The position numbers and the translations under genes are program-made. Below are positions 1 through 8,093 of a DNA stretch of 64,000 nucleotides, in pieces (position 1 is the stretch's first letter; the number at the start of each line of letters is the position of its first letter). The notes below the pieces were generated by a model. The model worked only from the letters and a program-made list of their open reading frames with translations. It did not search any database and was not told the DNA's origin. The DNA comes from Vulcanimicrobiota bacterium (GTDB lineage Bacteria; Vulcanimicrobiota; Vulcanimicrobiia; Vulcanimicrobiales; Vulcanimicrobiaceae), in the NCBI GenBank assembly GCA_003140215.1, contig PLJL01000001.1, positions 1,006,777-1,070,776 of the forward strand. Reading direction: 5' to 3'.

Positions 1-389
1 ACGATATGTTTCACCGCGAGATCCGCGCCGCAGACTCGGCATCGCCGGAACACCACGCCGACGCCGTTCTTCCGAGCCATACTTGTCTCGACCCCGCACA
101 CCCGGAACACGCCGATGTCGAGAATGGACTTTGCATGAATCTCCTATGGCCGCTGAACGACAGGCATTTTGTGATGCCGTTGGAGCCTAAGCCGGTCGCC
201 TTCCTACTCCGCGACTACGCCGCTTTGAAAGAGGCGCAGCGCACGGTTTCGTCCGATCGCTTCAATGCGCTCTACCGAACGAAGATGTTGTTGATCGAGC
301 AGCAATACCTGCCGCAGATTACCGAATCCCTAGCGGACACGGCACGAGCCCTCGTCCCGTCACTCCCAGCCGCGCTCACCCTGTCATGA
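1..389 (+). CDS. C-terminal part of an upstream recombinase-associated protein (cut by window edge)
   Basis: The reading frame is open to the window edge, so the gene starts outside the window; the ATG at 6 is only the first internal one. The visible tail has two cysteines and is rich in charged residues, but it contains no recognisable catalytic motif. Its TGA overlaps the ATG of the following tyrosine recombinase (ATGA at 386-389), so the two are translationally coupled. By position it should be the first recombinase of a Tn554-like trio (TnpA-like). That is inferred from its neighbours, not from its own sequence. Confidence 0.5.
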   Translation, partial: DMFHREIRAADSASPEHHADAVLPSHTCLDPAHPEHADVENGLCMNLLWPLNDRHFVMPLEPKPVAFLLRDYAALKEAQRTVSSDRFNALYRTKMLLIEQQYLPQITESLADTARALVPSLPAALTLS

Positions 390-2215
390 GTAGCGCTCTT
401 GTGGCGACGGATCGCCCTCACTCGTTCCAGGTTTCATCACGCAGCTCTTTCGGCGACTCTGTGTGGCATCTCGATATCGCCGCCGGACACGCCCGGAAGT
501 CTCATGCATCAATCGATTGGCGCATTCCACTTCGCGACGGATCGTTCCTAACGGATGCGCAGCACTCCCGATGCCTGGCGAGCTGTAAGTCGTTGCTAGT
601 CCTTTTGTCAGAGGGAAAAGGGAACTCCGGCATTCCGCATCGCCGCAGCTCGCTTGTTCGGAAGTACGAATCGCTTCGCGCGCTTCTCTCTTGGTTGCCG
701 GCGACACCGCATGTGACATTGTCTCATTTGAACGAAGAACGACTTGCGAGCTACTGCAGGTCGCTGCGTACGCGGCGCGCGAAGGTACGCGGTACCGCAG
801 GTAAGTACGTGCCGCACGCACGTCGGCTCTCCGAAAGCTCGATTCGCCACCTGCTTCAAATCACAGTCGACTTGGCCTTCGTCCGTGAGCTGCTGCCCGA
901 TGCGCCGCAGATCTCCGTCTTCGAAGCGCAGCGACTGGCATTCGCCTCCGCTTTGTCCACGCACGGATCGACACCGCGTATACCGGACGCCAAATTCGAA
1001 GCGCTTATGCAAGCGTCAATGTACTGGTTGGCCACCGTGGCACCACCTGTCCTAGCACGCGATGCGGACCTCCGAACCATCCGGCGTCAGTGCAGTAAGA
1101 ATAACCTTCATCGTCATTATCAGAAATACTATGACGACGCCGACCGAGTGGATGTCGTTCGGATCGGAGACGCCGACCACGATATCGCGCGACTTAAGCG
1201 CAAGCAACTACTCTCGTGGCTCAACTTTACGCAAACGGCATGCTACGCCATTATTGCGGGCTTCACGGGAATGAGAGTAAGCGAGATCTTCTCGCTCCGA
1301 AAAGGCTGTCTCACGACGAAACCCGTCGCGGAACATGCGCATCCGCTCCTGATCCTCAACGGTATACTCTTGAAGACCGCCGCCCAGGCCGACGGCGAAG
1401 CTGCCTCGTGGATCGCCGGGTGGGACGATGGCGAGAACCCTGTCCGAGTCGCCGTCCGAATTCTCGAGGCGATTCAGGAACGCTATCCGCAGGACGTCGG
1501 CGAACAGCTATTCGCGGCGATCCGTGAAAACCGGGTCAGTAAGACCGCGGGCCGGTCGGGACACTCTATGTCGCGTCAAGTTAACCGATTCGCCCGCCTC
1601 AATGGCATTGTCGAATGGCAGTTCGCGGCACATCAGTTCCGCAAGACCTTCGCTCGCTTCGTTTCGCTCAAGTCGCCCAACGCTGTGCTGGCTCTGCAGC
1701 GCCATTTCAAGCACGTTAGTCGTGCGATGACGGAACACTACCTGAGCTATGACGATGGGCTGCTTGACGAGGTCATCGAGCAGTCCTTCGACCTCGACCT
1801 AGAGACGCTCGACAGGGTTCTCGCCGCCGACAGCCTGGGCGGGCTCAAAGGCGAAGCAATTCTGCTCCGAAATCAAGCGTTCCGGGGCGAGGCCGGGGAA
1901 GAGGAGCGCCGGGCATATATTGAATCAATTCGCAACGATCCGCTCTTCGTTATGCTACGGCATGAGTATGGGATTTGCTTCTATGAGGCCGAGCAGGCCG
2001 CATGCGGCGGTCGGCGTGTCAAGATCGGGCTAGAAACTTGCGTCGACTGCCGCAACTTCGTCGCTGGTCCCGAGCACGCTGCATATTGGCGCGAGCGGTA
2101 CCGCGCGCTCGCGGGTGATCATCGAGCGGTGCAGGCGCTGGGTCAAGCGAGCGAAGTCCTCGATCAACAACTGCGGACCGCATCAAAGGTGCTTCATGCC
2201 ATCGACAAAGCCTGA
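386..2215 (+). CDS. Tyrosine recombinase, Tn554 TnpB-like
   Basis: This 609-residue protein should cut and rejoin DNA for an integrated element. The tyrosine-recombinase residues are visible in order: Arg297 in TGMRVSEI, His416 and Arg419 in HQFRKTFA, His443 in HFKHVS, and the nucleophile Tyr452 in TEHYL. About 290 residues precede the catalytic domain, as expected for an arm or core-binding region. The C-terminal tail has a cysteine pair (CVDC) like those of large Tn554/RIT-type recombinases. The length matches TnpB (about 630) better than ordinary phage integrases (about 400). The ATG overlaps the upstream stop, and the downstream gene overlaps this one by 20 nt, so the three genes form one translation unit. 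The catalytic set is intact. Confidence 0.85.
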   Translation: MSSALVATDRPHSFQVSSRSSFGDSVWHLDIAAGHARKSHASIDWRIPLRDGSFLTDAQHSRCLASCKSLLVLLSEGKGNSGIPHRRSSLVRKYESLRALLSWLPATPHVTLSHLNEERLASYCRSLRTRRAKVRGTAGKYVPHARRLSESSIRHLLQITVDLAFVRELLPDAPQISVFEAQRLAFASALSTHGSTPRIPDAKFEALMQASMYWLATVAPPVLARDADLRTIRRQCSKNNLHRHYQKYYDDADRVDVVRIGDADHDIARLKRKQLLSWLNFTQTACYAIIAGFTGMRVSEIFSLRKGCLTTKPVAEHAHPLLILNGILLKTAAQADGEAASWIAGWDDGENPVRVAVRILEAIQERYPQDVGEQLFAAIRENRVSKTAGRSGHSMSRQVNRFARLNGIVEWQFAAHQFRKTFARFVSLKSPNAVLALQRHFKHVSRAMTEHYLSYDDGLLDEVIEQSFDLDLETLDRVLAADSLGGLKGEAILLRNQAFRGEAGEEERRAYIESIRNDPLFVMLRHEYGICFYEAEQAACGGRRVKIGLETCVDCRNFVAGPEHAAYWRERYRALAGDHRAVQALGQASEVLDQQLRTASKVLHAIDKA

Positions 2216-2648
2216 CGGACGCAATCTACGCAAGAAGCAGACCCGCACGAAGATCCTACAAGCGATTTCTCGTTTGAGCAATGGAACGGCCGTCCACCCA
2301 CTCCACATCGGTGTCCGCGTTCGCATCACAAAAGAAGCGGTCGCGCGCGAAGCCGGCGTCAGCAGCGCTACGATCTATCGCTTTCCCGATCTGTGCACGT
2401 CCCTTTCCGCATTGTCCTCGACCACAGACCAGCGTATCAGACCTTCGGAACAGCGGCGCAAGGCACTGCAAGACCGCATTGCCGATCTTGAGCGGATGCT
2501 GAACGGCGCACTGAGCGAAACGGTTCGGCTCACGCGTGAACTCGTGAAGTACGACCCGACGCTCGGAGTAAGGGCGCCCATCTCCCTTGATCAACGTCGC
2601 CGAAAGAAGAGCAATGTCACCGCGACCTTGAAAAGGAACTCGCGGTAA
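2196..2648 (+). CDS. TnpC-like accessory protein (DUF6262 family), recombinase trio member
   Basis: The ATG at 2196 is chosen because AAAGGTG lies just upstream of it; an in-frame ATG at 2115 would overlap the recombinase by 100 nt. The 150-residue product begins with a basic helical segment. A helix-turn-helix-like stretch follows (ITKEAVAREAGVSSATIYRF), then a coiled-coil region ending in a heptad-like ERMLNGALSETVRLTREL. This layout is typical of TnpC/DUF6262 proteins, which sit after the two recombinases of Tn554-like elements and influence orientation or frequency of transposition. The assignment rests on position and domain pattern. Confidence 0.7.
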   Translation: MPSTKPDGRNLRKKQTRTKILQAISRLSNGTAVHPLHIGVRVRITKEAVAREAGVSSATIYRFPDLCTSLSALSSTTDQRIRPSEQRRKALQDRIADLERMLNGALSETVRLTRELVKYDPTLGVRAPISLDQRRRKKSNVTATLKRNSR

Positions 2649-2695
2649 CCACCGCATCGTCCGACTCGTGACCCCCTTCAGAGCAGGCTAGATGT

Positions 2696-3445
2696 TCATC
2701 GCAGGATGCCGGAAGGCGGTGCTTGACCCCCCGGGCCGCAGCCCTCGAATTTTGGCTGCCGATCACCGTGAGGATCGAGATATTCGATCGCATCGACACA
2801 CGGAGGCGTCCCGGACGTGTTCGGCTCGCGGACGACATTAAAGTCGTAATTGTGAAACCCGAGTCGCAGTCGATAACGCCCTGGCGGGAATTCAAAGGAG
2901 GGGGTGGGTGAACGATAGAGCACCATGTCGCTCGCCGTTCCGTATGGCCCGGATCTGAGCGGATATCCCGTACGTAGGACAGTCCAGTATGATCCGCGGT
3001 ATCGCGAGGCTCTCTGAAATTCCAAACTTTGTAACGTCTCCGGGTTGACCCGCCGTTCCGGTGTAACCGTGCGGTCGACAAATGCACGGATGCGAGGAAC
3101 GATGTATACGAATGCATCGTGCGGCGAGCCCAGCGCCACGGCGCGGTCGTACACCACGAACGAAAGCCGACCCGGCTTAACGTATATCTGCGCTCGGTCA
3201 TGGATAATGCTACCGTCGCCCGGCGTGCTCTGGTCGGCGATCCTGTCTCCAGGCCCTCGCTCGACAAAGGCCTCGGGAATCTCAAGCAATTGTCCGTTGG
3301 TTAGGACGTAGACTCCATAGAATGGTGGAGGCTGCTGCGAGAGACTCGGCGAGGCATCGCTGGCGACCATGAAGGCCGCAGCGAGTATCGTAGCGATCGG
3401 CCGTCGAAGCGCTTCAATGGCCATTCGCAAGAGGTGGTACGGCAC
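2696..3445 (-). CDS. Secreted protein of unknown function
   Basis: The product has up to 249 residues. It has a probable signal peptide (hydrophobic TILAAAFMVASDAS near residues 18-31), and the ATG at 3424 (residue 8) is an equally good start. The mature part is rich in beta-strand-like segments and ends with two cysteines (PPCVD and FEGCG) that could form a disulfide. I recognise no family. It is the last gene of a minus-strand run of exported proteins between 2.7 and 5.4 kb, whose base composition is less GC-rich than the core genes to the right. It is probably cargo of the mobile island. Confidence 0.6.
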   Translation of the reverse strand: MPYHLLRMAIEALRRPIATILAAAFMVASDASPSLSQQPPPFYGVYVLTNGQLLEIPEAFVERGPGDRIADQSTPGDGSIIHDRAQIYVKPGRLSFVVYDRAVALGSPHDAFVYIVPRIRAFVDRTVTPERRVNPETLQSLEFQRASRYRGSYWTVLRTGYPLRSGPYGTASDMVLYRSPTPSFEFPPGRYRLRLGFHNYDFNVVREPNTSGTPPCVDAIEYLDPHGDRQPKFEGCGPGGQAPPSGILR

Positions 3446-3453
3446 TCATGATA

Positions 3454-3645
3454 TCACCCTTTGGTCTTTCGTTTTGTGCCCGGTTTAGGGCCGCACTTCG
3501 CGCCCACCGACCCTGAGGGCGGAACGCGATTTTTCCCACCATCGTCGGTCGTGATTTTGGCCTTCGGGTCGCGCGCCATGGCCGAGACAAAGTTCTCAAA
3601 AGTATCAGCGGCTGCGTTGGCTGCTTCGCCCTTCGCCTCTGCCAT
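3454..3645 (-). CDS. Small hypothetical protein, possibly the 3' half of a frameshifted gene
   Basis: This 63-residue frame has a natural composition: an amphipathic Ala/Glu helix with TFENFVSAMA, then a Lys/Gly-rich tail ending KRKTKG. GAAAGGG lies about 11 nt upstream of the ATG. Directly upstream in another frame, a TTG at 3785 opens a natural-looking sequence (NKKNPLPNGMRLDSDVLEGP) that degenerates near 3650, where this frame begins. The simplest reading is either one gene of about 105 residues broken by a frameshift near 3650, or two overlapping small genes. No family recognised. Confidence 0.4.
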   Translation of the reverse strand: MAEAKGEAANAAADTFENFVSAMARDPKAKITTDDGGKNRVPPSGSVGAKCGPKPGTKRKTKG

Positions 3646-3923
3646 CGTGAAGAGGCCCTTTCTTGGCCGTACTCGTCGTAATCCTCTCCGCGCCGACCAA
3701 AGAATGGCGGTTGGTCCCGAGGTCCCTCGAGGACGTCGCTATCCAGGCGCATGCCATTGGGCAGCGGGTTTTTCTTGTTCGCCAACGGTGGAAACAGAAC
3801 CGAAGGTCTGCGTATTTCCTGTCCAAAAAACCGGCGGGCCCGTCCGTGAACGGAGCGGAACGCGACGCGATTCTTTAAGCGATTGTACTCGGCAAGGAGA
3901 GCCCGACCTTCTTGGTAGTTTCG
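3646..3923. other. Region without a confident gene
   Basis: About 280 bp. The only plausible coding here is the minus-strand stretch 3650-3785, described with the small gene at 3454-3645. I see no RNA gene, terminator or repeat. Confidence 0.4.
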
Positions 3924-4364
3924 TTACAGGACCCACGCACGCAACTGAATGTCGTTGAGGAGTCGACGCTTGTCCGCACCCGGCCGAAGGCGATTGGCGA
4001 CCGAGCGCGCGGACAACAAGAAACCCCGCGCCTCGTCCTTCAGACCCGCTGAGATTGCGGCTTGTGCCGCTATCACCAAGAAGCCGCCTTCCATCGCGCG
4101 CGTACCGTTTCTCTCATTCGGCGTCATCTGCGGGTCGCCGTCGTCGTCGTCGGCCACGGTGGCCCATGCTTCTGCCGCGGCCTGACAATAGGCGATGGCG
4201 TGGCCCCAATTGCGAACGTCCATCGCGTTCCAGCACGATTTCTGCACTCGCTTCGCTTGGTTCAAGTGCGCCCATTGCTGGCGCAGGTCATCGGCCTTCA
4301 CGGTCGTGGAGAGGACGCCGAAAGCGAGCAGCACGCCGGATGCTGCAGCGAACACGTGTCGCAT
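3924..4364 (-). CDS. Exported hypothetical protein
   Basis: The ATG at 4364 overlaps the upstream stop as ATGA and begins a clear signal peptide (MRHVFAAASGVLLAFGVLST, cleavage probably after VKA); longer upstream extensions are Arg-rich read-through. The mature 120 or so residues are helical, with two cysteines (KSCWNAMD and IAYCQAAA) and repeated Ala-rich helices ending in SARSVANRL. The pattern resembles a small TPR- or Sel1-like helical repeat, but the motif is not clear enough to name. It is coupled to the membrane-anchored protein upstream and probably works with it outside the cytoplasm. Confidence 0.6.
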   Translation of the reverse strand: MRHVFAAASGVLLAFGVLSTTVKADDLRQQWAHLNQAKRVQKSCWNAMDVRNWGHAIAYCQAAAEAWATVADDDDGDPQMTPNERNGTRAMEGGFLVIAAQAAISAGLKDEARGFLLSARSVANRLRPGADKRRLLNDIQLRAWVL

Positions 4365-4771
4365 CAAGGCCCACTGGCTCGGTTCGACCCGGATAGCATG
4401 TAACAGTCTTTTCCGCCCGCGCGGACGTGCTCGACGGGCGGTTTGCTCTCCACGACGCTGAAGCGCTGACCCTTCACGATGTGTGTCCCGTGCGTCGCCA
4501 TCTCGGCCGCGAATCCGCCAGGGTCCTGGTCCGCAATGGCGCTCGTTGCCCGTTCCAGCGACTCGGCGCTGTCGAAACACGGAATGTCGTCCTTCGCAAC
4601 TTCCGTTCCGCCCGATGCCCCGCTTGTGCCATAGTTATCATCCCTGGTCCACGTAGTCCGCAATGTAAGGTTCGGCGCCTCTGCGTGCCGAGCGGAGTAC
4701 ACGCCGTATCCTACCGCGCCGAGGATTCCGAGCACAAGGACCAGCAGGACGAGTTTCGCTTCCTGAGCCAT
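4364..4771 (-). CDS. Membrane-anchored hypothetical protein
   Basis: The product has 135 residues with one N-terminal transmembrane segment (residues 6-25, VLLVLVLGILGAVGYGVY) preceded by a lysine, so the rest should face outward. The exported part has two cysteines (IPCFDS and KDCYML) that may pair, and no recognisable domain. Its stop overlaps the start of the exported protein at 3924-4364. Base composition and lack of family match the other island genes. Confidence 0.55.
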   Translation of the reverse strand: MAQEAKLVLLVLVLGILGAVGYGVYSARHAEAPNLTLRTTWTRDDNYGTSGASGGTEVAKDDIPCFDSAESLERATSAIADQDPGGFAAEMATHGTHIVKGQRFSVVESKPPVEHVRAGGKDCYMLSGSNRASGP

Positions 4772-4819
4772 TCTCCTAGTCTCCTTGCGGCGAGCTACAA
4801 TGCGACGAACGAACGCCGC

Positions 4820-5395
4820 TCATGGCGGAGCATTGTGAAAGCACTGACCGCTACCGTTGAATTGATAACGCGCCAGGAAGTTGTTCAACGTTAGTTGTGA
4901 TGCGTCGAGAGAAGGCAGGGACATGCCCAAGCGGGACGCAACCGCACGTGCATTCTGAATGATTTGAGCATACCGCGGGGGCGACCCGCGAATGCTCCGC
5001 ACTGCGGCGAGGCCGACCCACGCATTTGCTACGTCGGACCTCGCGACGTTCCGATGCTCGGGTGGGCATTGTGTCCTTGCATTGTCTGGAGCAGCGTTGA
5101 GTTCCAGCGTAGAATGCACGATGCTGAGCGCGGCGCTTACCGCAAGCACGCGCGCGACGACGTCTCGGTCATTGCACGACGCCGCGCGCGCGGCATGAGC
5201 GGCGTTAGCACCGGCGCCATACGCCGCGATCGCGCCCCGCGGATCGTCATGCTTGAACAGACGATCCTCGAACCTCGCGTACGCCGCGTAGCTTGTTGCG
5301 GCGGATGCTGCTGCCGAGGAGCAAGCCGCCGACGCACCACTTCGAAGTGAAATGAAGAGAGCGGCGGCTAGGAGCAGTTGCGTAAAGACCCGCAC
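4820..5395 (-). CDS. Secreted hypothetical protein, Ala-rich helical
   Basis: The product has 191 residues with a signal peptide (LLLAAALFISLRSGASA, cleavage before ACSSAA near residue 24). The mature region is Ala-rich and helical, with four cysteines (ACSS, ASCND, TQCPPE and GQCFHN) consistent with two disulfides. The general plan (signal, Ala-rich helices, AxxA repeats, conserved Asp/Asn) resembles the product of 3924-4364, so the two may be distant paralogues. No family recognised. Confidence 0.6.
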   Translation of the reverse strand: MRVFTQLLLAAALFISLRSGASAACSSAAASAATSYAAYARFEDRLFKHDDPRGAIAAYGAGANAAHAARAASCNDRDVVARVLAVSAALSIVHSTLELNAAPDNARTQCPPEHRNVARSDVANAWVGLAAVRSIRGSPPRYAQIIQNARAVASRLGMSLPSLDASQLTLNNFLARYQFNGSGQCFHNAPP

Positions 5396-5576
5396 ACCGC
5401 ACTCTTCGCTGCGCGCGCCGCAAAACCCGGCGACCTCGGCTTTTAGCGACAGCCTTCAAACGTCGCATCGACATTCCCGTGGGCCGACGCTTAGCTACCG
5501 ATTTTCCTAGCGCGCACCGATCTGGAAGGTTCGAGTGACGCGGAAGCGGGGAACCGGTGACGATCCTCTGTGCTGC

Positions 5577-6536
5577 TCAGCCCGGGTCCTTCGGCAGGCC
5601 GGGAATCTCGAGCAGCACCTGCGTCGTTTCCTCGCGGATGGCGAACCAGCCGTCGTTGCGAATGATGAAATGGAGATCGAGTGCGGGTGGAACCGGTATG
5701 TTGTTCAGCCGCAGCGTCTCCGTGACCCAGTCGAGATACTCGGGTGCGTGTTCCTCCAATTGGCGAAGTCCGCGCATGACGACATTTGCGAGCCTCGAGT
5801 GCTGAATGTTTGTTGATGCCGACGTCAGACCGCCAAGTCCGATGAAGTACCACTTTCCACGGTGGTCGACAAGGCCGCTGTGGATGCCGGCTTTACGGCG
5901 CGCGTCACGCTCAGCCTCGGACACGGTGTGTCCGGAGACCACGTCTCCCCGCAGATGCACAAAGTTTGCCTTCGGCCAGTTGTCGATCATGATGTGCGCG
6001 ATACGGTCTCGGGAGAACGATCCGTGCGGGAAAATGTCCAGGATTGACGCCTGTTCGCGCCCCACCATTACGAATAGCAGCGGCCCGGTGCGCGCGAGAA
6101 GTCCCTTGCGGTAAGGCGCTAGAGACAGATGCAGATGATGGACGTTCCAATCGTTGAGAAGCAGGTCCAGATCGGGACGCTTCCGCTTGGCGCGCCGAAC
6201 CAAGCCTTCGTAGCCGATGAGCACGTCCTCGCTCAGATGAGGGTTCACGTCCCGGCCGGTCTTCAGCGCGTCGAGGATGTGGTCGATCGCGGGCCGGTAC
6301 GTCGGATGCCAGCGAAGCGGGTTTGCAGCGAACTCCCACGAGATACTCACTTCGCGCGGCCGGAGCGGGATGAAGCGGCTGTGCCAGTTCAGCCACAGCA
6401 CGAGAAGGTCCGCCGGCGACATCACTTGCAGGGCGGCATGATCTGCGGGGTCGTGCTCGAGCCGCAGAAGTATGGTTCGACGGACGTCGTTCTCGAAGTT
6501 GAATGGACTCGTCGCGGTCTGCTGTGGGCTGGTCAC
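5577..6536 (-). CDS. Hypothetical protein of the accessory island
   Basis: The product has 319 residues. The start is a GTG at 6536 with a near-perfect AAGGAG four bases upstream. It is soluble and rich in Trp and His (LVLWLNWHSR, DWNVHHLHL), with no transmembrane segment. The middle has a beta-rich block (LLFVMVGREQASILDIF, FVHLRGDV, KWYFIGLGGL) that could be a small catalytic or binding domain. I cannot place it in a family. An in-frame-disrupted coding stretch immediately upstream (6541-6796) suggests it was the second gene of a pair, or the 3' part of a longer ancestral gene. Confidence 0.55.
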   Translation of the reverse strand: MTSPQQTATSPFNFENDVRRTILLRLEHDPADHAALQVMSPADLLVLWLNWHSRFIPLRPREVSISWEFAANPLRWHPTYRPAIDHILDALKTGRDVNPHLSEDVLIGYEGLVRRAKRKRPDLDLLLNDWNVHHLHLSLAPYRKGLLARTGPLLFVMVGREQASILDIFPHGSFSRDRIAHIMIDNWPKANFVHLRGDVVSGHTVSEAERDARRKAGIHSGLVDHRGKWYFIGLGGLTSASTNIQHSRLANVVMRGLRQLEEHAPEYLDWVTETLRLNNIPVPPALDLHFIIRNDGWFAIREETTQVLLEIPGLPKDPG

Positions 6537-6540
6537 TTCG

Positions 6541-6796
6541 CTCCTTAGCGACCGCCGTCGTGCCCTCCATGACCCGTTCTTGAGTGAGGCTCAAAGTGTC
6601 GATGCGCGCGACGGCGTTCTTTCGCTTCTGTAAATCCTGCAGCATGTTCGCGAGGTTGCGCATCTCGATGAAGATTGCCGCCTCCCTGGCGATGCCGATA
6701 GCTTTACTAGGCGTGATCGCTTCGAGCCCTGAGTGTCGTAGCGTGTCGCCGATGTTGGCCGCGCGGAGGAATGGTCAGGTCGAAACAACTCACCAT
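6541..6796 (-). pseudogene. Broken small gene upstream of the 5577-6536 gene
   Basis: Reading the minus strand from an ATG at 6796 gives a short natural start (MVSCFDLTIPP). After a one-base frame change near 6765 the sequence continues as RAANIGDTLRHSGLEAITP, then a helical segment containing IAREAAIFIEMRNLANML and LTQERVMEGTTAVAKE. That second frame has a stop (TGA) just upstream and no usable start before an ATG at 6663, so the gene looks frameshifted. Its 3' part overlaps the ribosome-binding site of the next gene. Function unknown. Confidence 0.35.
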
Positions 6797-7020
6797 GTCC
6801 GGTCGCTGATCCACCGCGACAGGGCGCCTCCTCCAATCGCCCCGCGCTACCCACGCGAGGATGCGTCACGGCCTGGATGCGACCATCGGCCGGCGGGATC
6901 GGAGTGGTCGACCGGACTGGCCTCCCGGCCTCGCGGCGCTAGGATCGTCGACAACTCGGGACGACCTCCCTGGGAACCGGCACGGCTTCAATTCTGGCGA
7001 GAAAGTGGTATCCTCGTGGG
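6797..7020. other. Intergenic region between divergent genes
   Basis: About 220 bp between a broken minus-strand gene and a small plus-strand gene. I see no convincing coding sequence, RNA gene or repeat. It probably holds promoters in both directions. Confidence 0.3.
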
Positions 7021-7221
7021 GTGAACAAGGTCCGAAGCATCGTTCGGAAAGGGCCTTCCCAAGCCATCAAGGATCTAGGGTTGGCGCTCGAACTTGAGTA
7101 CGGGATCCGCCCGCTCGCCGACGGCGAACAGCGTCCCCCGGGGTATTACACGCCGAATCACTACACTGAGGCTGGACTTCGTCCGGTTCCACGACCTAGC
7201 GTCAAGCCAAAGTCGAAGTAA
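7021..7221 (+). CDS. Small hypothetical protein
   Basis: The product has 66 residues from a GTG start and is basic, with a helical N-terminus (KGPSQAIKDLGLALELEYG) and a Pro/Lys-rich tail ending SVKPKSK. No clear Shine-Dalgarno sequence is visible, so the call rests on natural amino-acid composition only. It stands alone between two minus-strand genes of the island. Confidence 0.35.
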   Translation: MNKVRSIVRKGPSQAIKDLGLALELEYGIRPLADGEQRPPGYYTPNHYTEAGLRPVPRPSVKPKSK

Positions 7222-7323
7222 CTCGCGCACAGAACGGGTCGACTCGCCGGACGGTCTCCTAAGACGGGCCCTGTTCTGCCACGAGCACGTTGTCCTCGCG
7301 GAGTGCAACGTCAGTTTAGTCCC

Positions 7324-7905
7324 TTAAGGGCGCTCGAGGCTGCCGCGATATCGGACGGAGTTCGGCTCTCGATGAAACCAGTAGGCAATGTCCGGCGCCT
7401 CCTTCAAGAGTGCTGCACCGTCTTCGTCGTCCACGGTGAGAGTCGCGCTGCATATTCGATTTGAGCGCGTGCCCACCGTGGACGCGAACACTTCGAGCTT
7501 ATACTGACCTGCCTTGAATCGAAAAGCCGGAGAGTCGAGCAAAGTGAAGTGGTGATTACTCGCAACCCCCTCCTCGCCCACGAAGAGACCGCTCCCGCGC
7601 ACAAGACTCTCGTTCTTGTCGCCGTGTCCCCAGACACTAAATGTGTCAGTGGTTTCGTCATGCGTCAACGCGACGTATACATTGTCGAGAACGAGCCCAC
7701 GCCTGCCGGCACCGTATAATAAGGTTCTAAGGAATACCTTGGGCTCAACCATGGGTTGCGTACGTTTCGTCACGTCATAGGAGAACGAGACGAACGTCGG
7801 CAACGTCATTTGGACTTTTCCTCGCCGAAATAGTGTCCACCAAGCCTGATAGCTCGACACGGCCAGTGCGATTACTGAGATTGTAGTCGCTATCGGGTCA
7901 ACCAT
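7324..7905 (-). CDS. Membrane-anchored hypothetical protein
   Basis: The product has 193 residues. One hydrophobic segment (ATTISVIALAVSSYQAWWTLF, about residues 6-26) is followed by RRGK, which places the C-terminal domain in the cytoplasm. The rest is beta-rich and includes FRFKAGQYKLEVFA, a pattern seen in small immunoglobulin-like or C2-like sandwiches. It resembles orphan membrane-tethered proteins common on islands. No family or partner is recognised. Confidence 0.5.
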   Translation of the reverse strand: MVDPIATTISVIALAVSSYQAWWTLFRRGKVQMTLPTFVSFSYDVTKRTQPMVEPKVFLRTLLYGAGRRGLVLDNVYVALTHDETTDTFSVWGHGDKNESLVRGSGLFVGEEGVASNHHFTLLDSPAFRFKAGQYKLEVFASTVGTRSNRICSATLTVDDEDGAALLKEAPDIAYWFHREPNSVRYRGSLERP

Positions 7906-8093
7906 GTTACGCTGTTTCCTATCCCTAAGCGTCGTCCAAATCGTCCGAAAGGCGGTTCCGGGGAGGCACGGCGTAGGGTTGCGCAGTGAACCGCCTTGAG
8001 GCGACGCTGCACTAGGCTCGCCTCAAGGTTTTTCAACGCGAGAGGCTCCTGCTCCGGCGAAGAAGGGGCAACATCCGATCATAATTCGGCCTG

